A stretch of 10,855 nt of DNA from JBLIAZ01 sp047632015 (lineage in GTDB: Bacteria; Bacteroidota; Bacteroidia; Flavobacteriales_C; GCA-002722245): the NCBI GenBank assembly GCA_047632015.1, contig JBLIBC010000069.1:1-10855 (forward strand), read 5' to 3'. Shown piece by piece: positions 7,036-10,855 of the stretch; the first letter of the stretch is position 1, and each line of letters starts with the position of its first letter. A program made the translations under genes and the position numbers. Under the pieces are notes generated by a model that worked only from the letters and a program-made list of their open reading frames with translations, did no database searches and was not told the origin of the DNA.

Positions 7036-7608
7036 TTAACAATCAGGTTTTGAAAATGTAGCAAACAGGTACAGTCCACGTAGTAAAATTCTTGCGGTTA
7101 GCACGCCAAAAATTGCTCCGCATAAAAGGTCAAGGGGGTAATGAACGCCCAAGTATAACCTGCTGTATGCGCTAATGATTGCCCACGGAAATAAAATCCA
7201 GCCAATTTTTTTGTAAAAAGGAAGTAGCAGCGAGGTCATAAAAACGGCCACAGCCATCGTGTTTGCCGCGTGAGCACTAAAAAAACCGTATTTGCTACAA
7301 TTGTAACCTTCTAATGTTCTTGCAGGAGGACTCAATTGAGCATTTTCCTGACATGGTCTTGGTCGTTTGACAGCATGTTTAAAGAAATTGCAACCTTGGT
7401 CAGCGGCTGTAATCATTAGGGCTATGGCGCCAATAATAATCAATGACTTTTTTTTGTAATGTTTTACGAGTAAAAAAATTAGTACAGCGTAAAGAGGAAT
7501 CCAAGTGAACTTGTAACTGATCCAGTCCATGATCACGTCAAAGAAATCGTTGTGAAGTCCGTTTAAATATTGAAATAATTCACGGTCTAACAGGAGGATT
7601 TCTTCCAT
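7036..7608 (-). CDS. PAP2-family membrane phosphatase
   Basis: The 190-residue integral membrane protein carries the three PAP2 signature motifs. C1 is K-x6-RP at 77-85, C2 is FFSAHA at 109-114 (the family usually has PSGH; His113 fits the catalytic role), and C3 is SR-x5-H at 149-156. About five hydrophobic helices (around 35-48, 56-70, 115-130, 136-148 and 160-176) place the active site at a membrane surface. Family members remove phosphate from lipid phosphates or pyrophosphates, for instance undecaprenyl pyrophosphate, phosphatidylglycerol phosphate or lipid A. Substrate cannot be told from sequence. The ATG lies 18 bases after the obg stop, so it probably belongs to the adk-obg transcript. 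Recycling of the undecaprenyl carrier or lipid A dephosphorylation are both reasonable guesses. Confidence 0.9.
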   Translation of the reverse strand: MEEILLLDRELFQYLNGLHNDFFDVIMDWISYKFTWIPLYAVLIFLLVKHYKKKSLIIIGAIALMITAADQGCNFFKHAVKRPRPCQENAQLSPPARTLEGYNCSKYGFFSAHAANTMAVAVFMTSLLLPFYKKIGWILFPWAIISAYSRLYLGVHYPLDLLCGAIFGVLTARILLRGLYLFATFSKPDC

Positions 7609-7626
7609 ATTTTAAACGAGTAAAAA

Positions 7627-8640
7627 CTATTCGTGATCAGTAAATACGTTGGCGCTTAGGATTTTCCAAATCATGTCTTTTAATTCCACCAAACCTTGTT
7701 GTGCGACGGATGATATAAAAATACTATCGATATCTTCAGGTAGTTCAGCTTTCATTTCTTCTTTAAGTTCATCGTCCAACATGTCGGATTTTGAAATGGC
7801 TAAAATGCGTTGTTTTTTTAATAAATCTGGATTGTGCTCGGCCAGTTCGTTTAGTAGTATTGCATACTCTTTTTTGATATCATCCGCATCTGCAGGAATC
7901 AAAAACAACAAGGCTGAATTCCTTTCGATGTGCCGTAAAAACCTTGTTCCTAATCCTTTTCCCGTATGCGCTCCCTCAATGATTCCAGGGATGTCAGCCA
8001 TGATAAACGTTTTGTGATCACGGTAACTTACTATACCTAAATTTGGCGTCAAAGTGGTGAAAGCGTAATTGGCAATTTCCGGTTTAGCTGCGGATACCAC
8101 GCTTAGTAATGTTGATTTTCCAGCGTTTGGAAACCCTACTAATCCTACATCTGCTAACACTTTTAATTCCAAGACTTTCCATTCCTCTAACCCATCTTCA
8201 CCGGGTTGAGCATTCAGTGGTGTTTGGTTCGTAGATGATTTATAAAAAGCATTTCCTCTACCGCCTCTTCCACCTTTTGATAAAATAAATTCTTGACCAT
8301 CTTCCACAATTTCGGCTTCAACCTCAAAAGTTTCAGCGTTTTTAGCTATTGTTCCTAATGGTACGTCGATGTACATGTCATTTCCATCACCTCCTGTACT
8401 ACATGACTTGCTTCCACCTCCTCCATGAGTTGCTATAATGTGCTTTCTATATTTTAAATGTAATAAGGTCCAAAACTGAGCATTTCCCCTCATAATAATG
8501 TGACCACCTCGGCCACCATTTCCACCATCAGGACCTCCATTACTGTTCATTTTGTCCCTAAACAAATGACTAGATCCTTGTCCGCCATTCCCAGAACGAC
8601 AGCAAATTTTTACGTAATCAACAAAGTTATCGGAAGCCAT
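7627..8640 (-). CDS. obg: GTPase Obg/CgtA, short form
   Basis: Obg is an essential GTPase that binds the 50S subunit, helping late ribosome assembly and linking it to growth and stress signalling. Residues 1-160 form the glycine-rich Obg fold (GNGGQGSS at 18-25, NGGPDGGNGGRGG at 34-46, SKGGRGGRGN at 121-130). The G domain follows: G1 GFPNAGKST 169-177, switch TTL 195-197, G3 DIPG 216-219, G4 SKSD 283-286 and G5-like SSVAQQG 310-316. G4 has Ser where most G proteins have Asn; as I recall this is usual in Bacteroidota Obg. The protein stops at 337, directly after the G domain, with no C-terminal OCT domain. It follows adk by 11 bases and precedes the PAP2 gene by 18. Confidence 0.97.
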   Translation of the reverse strand: MASDNFVDYVKICCRSGNGGQGSSHLFRDKMNSNGGPDGGNGGRGGHIIMRGNAQFWTLLHLKYRKHIIATHGGGGSKSCSTGGDGNDMYIDVPLGTIAKNAETFEVEAEIVEDGQEFILSKGGRGGRGNAFYKSSTNQTPLNAQPGEDGLEEWKVLELKVLADVGLVGFPNAGKSTLLSVVSAAKPEIANYAFTTLTPNLGIVSYRDHKTFIMADIPGIIEGAHTGKGLGTRFLRHIERNSALLFLIPADADDIKKEYAILLNELAEHNPDLLKKQRILAISKSDMLDDELKEEMKAELPEDIDSIFISSVAQQGLVELKDMIWKILSANVFTDHE

Positions 8641-8651
8641 TTTGAGAAGTA

Positions 8652-9230
8652 TTATTTAACAGCAAGGCTGTCAGTAGCCGTACAAATTCTATCAAAAATG
8701 TCCTCAATTGATCCAACCCCATTTATTCCAGCATATTTCCCTTGACCTTTGTAAAAATCGGCAACCGGAGCTGTTTGGGTATTGTACACGTTAATTCTAT
8801 TTTGAATTATTTCAGGATCAGCATCGTCAGGACGTCCGCTATCAATGGCTCTTTTCTTAAGTCTAATTTTAAGTTCTTCTTCTTGCACTTCAAGAGCAAC
8901 CATTCCAGTTATTCCAGTGCCTTTTGCAAGTAAAAACTTGTCCAACGATTCTGCTTGACCTATTGTTCTTGGAAACCCATCATATATTACACCTTTGGCG
9001 TCTGGGTACTTTGAAACTTCAGATTCTAATATTTTAATTGTGATTTCATCAGGAACTAAATTTCCTTTATCAGCATAGGTTTTAGCTAATTTAGCCAAAT
9101 CAGAATCAGGATCTAAAGCTCTAAATACATCACCAGTAGAGATATGTACTAAATCATATTTTGCTTTAACTTTTTCTGCTTGAGTTCCTTTTCCTGCACC
9201 TGGAGGGCCGAATAATACAATATTTAACAT
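8652..9230 (-). CDS. adk: Adenylate kinase, short-LID form
   Basis: Adenylate kinase interconverts ATP plus AMP with two ADP in the cytoplasm. The P-loop GPPGAGKGTQ is at 8-17, the AMP-binding STGDVFRA at 31-38, YDGFPRT at 83-89, and the LID/catalytic arginines in KKRAIDSGRPDDADP at 125-139, then R145 and a typical YNTQTAPVADFY at 149-160. At 192 residues it lacks the long zinc-type LID insert and belongs to the short class. The start places the P-loop at the normal distance from the N-terminus. adk leads the adk-obg-PAP2 run. A -7-like TAACTTTA lies 28-35 bases upstream of the ATG. Many Bacteroidota have hpt (hypoxanthine phosphoribosyltransferase) just upstream of adk; here the upstream neighbour is lipA across a 164-base gap. 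Confidence 0.97.
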   Translation of the reverse strand: MLNIVLFGPPGAGKGTQAEKVKAKYDLVHISTGDVFRALDPDSDLAKLAKTYADKGNLVPDEITIKILESEVSKYPDAKGVIYDGFPRTIGQAESLDKFLLAKGTGITGMVALEVQEEELKIRLKKRAIDSGRPDDADPEIIQNRINVYNTQTAPVADFYKGQGKYAGINGVGSIEDIFDRICTATDSLAVK

Positions 9231-9257
9231 AGTAGTTTCTTTTAGTTTTTAGGGTGT

Positions 9258-9265
9258 TAAAGTTA
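9258..9265 (-). promoter_or_regulatory. Candidate -7 element of the adk promoter
   Basis: The minus strand reads TAACTTTA, matching TAnnTTT of the Bacteroidota -7 box. A start near 9251 gives a leader of about 20 bases to the adk ATG. No TTG is found at the expected -33 distance. The same octamer occurs at a similar distance upstream of ytxJ. Confidence 0.35.
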
Positions 9266-9394
9266 CGCAATTGTATCGGTTAATTAGAATCGAAACGACA
9301 TGATTTAACCATAACGGATTTAGTTAAATTCAAATAAGTATTCTATAGAATATCGACACAAGAATGTATTCAGAGATTTATTGTCCACAAGGAT

Positions 9395-10273
9395 TTATAA
9401 GATGTGTTTTTCAGCATGATAGCTGCTTCGAACGAGAGGTGCGCTTTCCATGTGACGGAAGCCCATTTTTAAACCTACTAATCTGTATTTTTCGAATTGT
9501 TCAGGGGTAATAAATTCATGTACTGGCAAATGATCCGGAGTAGGTTGCAGGTATTGTCCAAGTGTTACGATGTCCACTTTAACAGCAGCCAAATCCTCTA
9601 ATGTTTCCATTACTTCCTCTTCAGTTTCTCCTAAGCCTAACATTACACCAGATTTTGTTTTCATTCCACCTTTTTTAAGGCGTAACAACAACTCTAAGCT
9701 TCTGTCGTATTTTGCTTGTATTCGAACCTCTTTACTTAAACGTCGAACGGTTTCCATGTTGTGGCTTACTACTTCTGGAGCAACTTCAATTATTTTTTGC
9801 AAATTATCCCAAATTCCGGCAAAATCTGGAATCAGTGTTTCCATGGTTGTTCCGGGAGCAATTCTTCGAATTGCCTTCACTGTCTCCACCCAAACATCTG
9901 CTCCGCCATCAGCTAAATCATCTCTGTCCACCGAGGTGATTACAGCATGTTTAATTTTCATGGTTTTGATAGACTTTGCCACTTTTACAGGTTCAAATTT
10001 GTCCACAGCTAAAGGCTTACCTGTACTTACAGCACAAAACCCGCAACTTCGAGTGCAAGTATTCCCTAAAATCATGAAAGTAGCAGTACCAGCTCCCCAA
10101 CATTCCCCCATGTTAGGACAGCCTCCACTTTCACAAATGGTATGTAATTTATGGTCGTCAACTAGCTTTCGAACTTGCTTGTAATTTTCACCAATAGGTA
10201 ATTTAACCCTTAACCATTTGGGTTTTTTTACGCGTACTTTTTGACTTGAATTTTCTTTGGCTTCCTTTTCCAT
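9395..10273 (-). CDS. lipA: Lipoyl synthase LipA
   Basis: LipA is a radical-SAM enzyme that inserts two sulfurs into protein-bound octanoyl groups, making the lipoyl cofactor of pyruvate and 2-oxoglutarate dehydrogenases and the glycine cleavage system. Both iron-sulfur clusters are visible: the auxiliary cluster Cys47, Cys52 and Cys58 in CESGGCPNMGEC, and the radical-SAM CxxxCxxC at Cys73, Cys77 and Cys80. ITSVDRDDLADGG at 112-124 and the C-terminal RSSYHA at 283-288, whose serine binds the auxiliary cluster, complete the family signature. Length (292) is normal. The ATG at 10273 puts a lysine-rich leader before KPKWL. It lies 56 bases after ytxJ. A weak promoter-like pair (TTTG at 10329-10326 and TAAATTTA at 10301-10294, 24 bases apart) leaves open whether lipA has its own start. 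Confidence 0.97.
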   Translation of the reverse strand: MEKEAKENSSQKVRVKKPKWLRVKLPIGENYKQVRKLVDDHKLHTICESGGCPNMGECWGAGTATFMILGNTCTRSCGFCAVSTGKPLAVDKFEPVKVAKSIKTMKIKHAVITSVDRDDLADGGADVWVETVKAIRRIAPGTTMETLIPDFAGIWDNLQKIIEVAPEVVSHNMETVRRLSKEVRIQAKYDRSLELLLRLKKGGMKTKSGVMLGLGETEEEVMETLEDLAAVKVDIVTLGQYLQPTPDHLPVHEFITPEQFEKYRLVGLKMGFRHMESAPLVRSSYHAEKHIL

Positions 10274-10329
10274 TGGTAATCAAATTCGGGCAGTAAATTT
10301 ACTACTTTATTGAATGGGATGTATACAAA

Positions 10330-10668
10330 TTAAGCAAATATCTGCATGGCCTTTTCCAAAGAAACATCAGAATGGGATGAGTTGTAAATACAGCTTCCGT
10401 TGATGATTACTAACATTTGAGGAGATGCATGCTCGACATTATATTTATCAGCAATTGTATTACTTAAATCACGATGAGCAATTAAATCTAAATAATGAAT
10501 ATCAAATTTTTCACCAAGTTCATCTGAAAATTCGTTCTGTAAAATTCGTTTAGCAAAGCTGCTTACTGAGCACCTAGTACTGTGTTTAAACAATACTTGA
10601 GCTTTGTTTTTTGATTGCTCGTTGATTTGTTCCAACTGAGCAATTTGATTTAAATTGATAAAATCCAT
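10330..10668 (-). CDS. ytxJ: YtxJ, bacillithiol-system monothiol redox protein
   Basis: The 112-residue protein has a compact thioredoxin-like layout: a helical start, strand QVLFKHS (24-30), active-site TRCS at 31-34 with a single Cys33, helix SSFAKRILQNEF (36-47), strand IHYLDL (57-62), helix to about 76, and the SPQ turn at 82-84 carrying the cis-proline expected in thioredoxin folds. The KHSTRCS motif and size fit YtxJ, a bacilliredoxin-like protein thought to remove bacillithiol from mixed disulfides in the cytoplasm. The only other cysteine, Cys93, is not in a CxxC pair. It is the first gene of the unit with lipA and diverges from ung. Its presence suggests this organism makes bacillithiol, which some Bacteroidota do; the synthesis genes are not in the window. 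Confidence 0.85.
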   Translation of the reverse strand: MDFINLNQIAQLEQINEQSKNKAQVLFKHSTRCSVSSFAKRILQNEFSDELGEKFDIHYLDLIAHRDLSNTIADKYNVEHASPQMLVIINGSCIYNSSHSDVSLEKAMQIFA

Positions 10669-10691
10669 GTCGTTACTATTTTATTGCAAGG

Positions 10692-10699
10692 TAAAGTTA
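10692..10699 (-). promoter_or_regulatory. Candidate -7 element of the ytxJ promoter
   Basis: The minus strand reads TAACTTTA, the same octamer found before adk. A start near 10685 would leave about 17 bases to the ytxJ ATG. No clear -33 TTG accompanies it. Confidence 0.35.
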
Positions 10700-10710
10700 T
10701 GTAATATTGG

Positions 10711-10745
10711 TTTTGAAATGGTTGTAAGTAAATAACATAAATTGA
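10711..10745 (+). promoter_or_regulatory. Candidate promoter for ung
   Basis: TTTTG (10711-10715) and TAAATTGA (10738-10745) are 22 bases apart and resemble the Bacteroidota -33/-7 pair with one mismatch in the -7 box. The start would fall near 10752, a few bases before the ATG at 10760. Confidence 0.3.
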
Positions 10746-10759
10746 TGATTGTATAAACA

Positions 10760-10855
10760 ATGGCTGTTAAGCGAATGAATATATCGTATTTAGAAAGCTC
10801 GTGGAAAGAGTTGTTATCTGATGAGTTTCAAAAAGAATATTTTTTGAGGTTAGCA
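10760..10855 (+). CDS. ung: Uracil-DNA glycosylase, N-terminal 32 codons (truncated by window edge)
   Basis: An ATG at 10760 opens a frame that runs to the window edge. The key stretch SSWKELLSDEFQKEYF (13-28) followed by LRLA matches the N-terminal helix of family 1 uracil-DNA glycosylases, where a conserved SW-x2-L-x2-EF-x2-YF pattern precedes the catalytic domain. The enzyme removes uracil from DNA to start base excision repair. An in-frame TAA two codons upstream limits the start to this ATG or one five codons later at 10775, which would also fit. The catalytic GQDPYH motif lies beyond the window. The gene diverges from ytxJ across 91 bases. Confidence 0.85.
   Translation, partial: MAVKRMNISYLESSWKELLSDEFQKEYFLRLA

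Noticed and set aside
7649..8017. Plus-strand open frame opposite the obg 3' half
   Set aside because: Serine-rich shadow of the conserved G domain; no domain of its own.
8500..8933. Two plus-strand open frames opposite obg and adk (8500-8745 and 8742-8933)
   Set aside because: Both are antisense to well-conserved genes and their products show no family features.
9339..9352. 14-base perfect palindrome TATTCTATAGAATA between lipA and adk
   Set aside because: At this base composition about one such palindrome is expected by chance in the window, and no second copy or promoter overlap supports an operator.
9570..10184. Plus-strand 204-codon frame and a nested 75-codon frame at 9712-9939, opposite lipA
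   Set aside because: Antisense to a complete lipA; long frames on the opposite strand arise from codon bias, and the products look like non-protein sequence.
10292..10303. 12-base palindrome AGTAAATTTACT upstream of lipA
   Set aside because: Several palindromes of this length are expected by chance in AT-rich DNA; it only overlaps a weak -7-like box.

Overview
The window comes from an AT-rich Bacteroidota genome, most likely a member of the Flavobacteriales (Cryomorphaceae/Crocinitomicaceae-like; this rank is an inference). Pointers are: start codons preceded by A/T tracts rather than Shine-Dalgarno sites, TAnnTTTG-like -7 boxes, an Obg that ends right after the G domain, a bacillithiol-type YtxJ, and secreted proteins with Bacteroidota-style barrel and lipoprotein architecture. 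The content is mainly chromosomal housekeeping. I see no mobile element, CRISPR array, rRNA or tRNA, and no gene-free stretch longer than 300 bases.

Region 1 (1-3873, minus strand) is a tightly packed cluster read as surE, a small three-helix membrane protein, lpxB, a secreted SpoIID/LytB-type protein, then comEC. The first four genes overlap or sit within 12 bases of each other. comEC follows after 61 bases and runs off the left edge; it uses a TTG start. The cluster joins a nucleotidase, a lipid A enzyme, a putative peptidoglycan enzyme and the DNA-uptake channel.

Region 2 (4000-6485, plus strand) is a two-gene unit with a TGATG stop/start junction. It encodes two diverged paralogs: a signal peptide, an N-terminal domain containing a KGQV motif and an SLYxY motif, and a C-terminal beta-rich domain that looks like an outer-membrane barrel. 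I cannot assign a function. This pair is the best candidate for undescribed biology here.

Region 3 (6498-9230, minus strand) is adk, obg, a PAP2 phosphatase, then a small lipoprotein gene. The first three are spaced by 11 to 18 bases. The lipoprotein gene lies 79 bases further on, may have its own promoter, and converges on region 2 with only 12 bases between stop codons.

Region 4 (9395-10668, minus strand) is ytxJ followed by lipA: a thiol-redox protein and lipoyl synthase. Diverging from ytxJ, the first 32 codons of ung (uracil-DNA glycosylase) run off the right edge.
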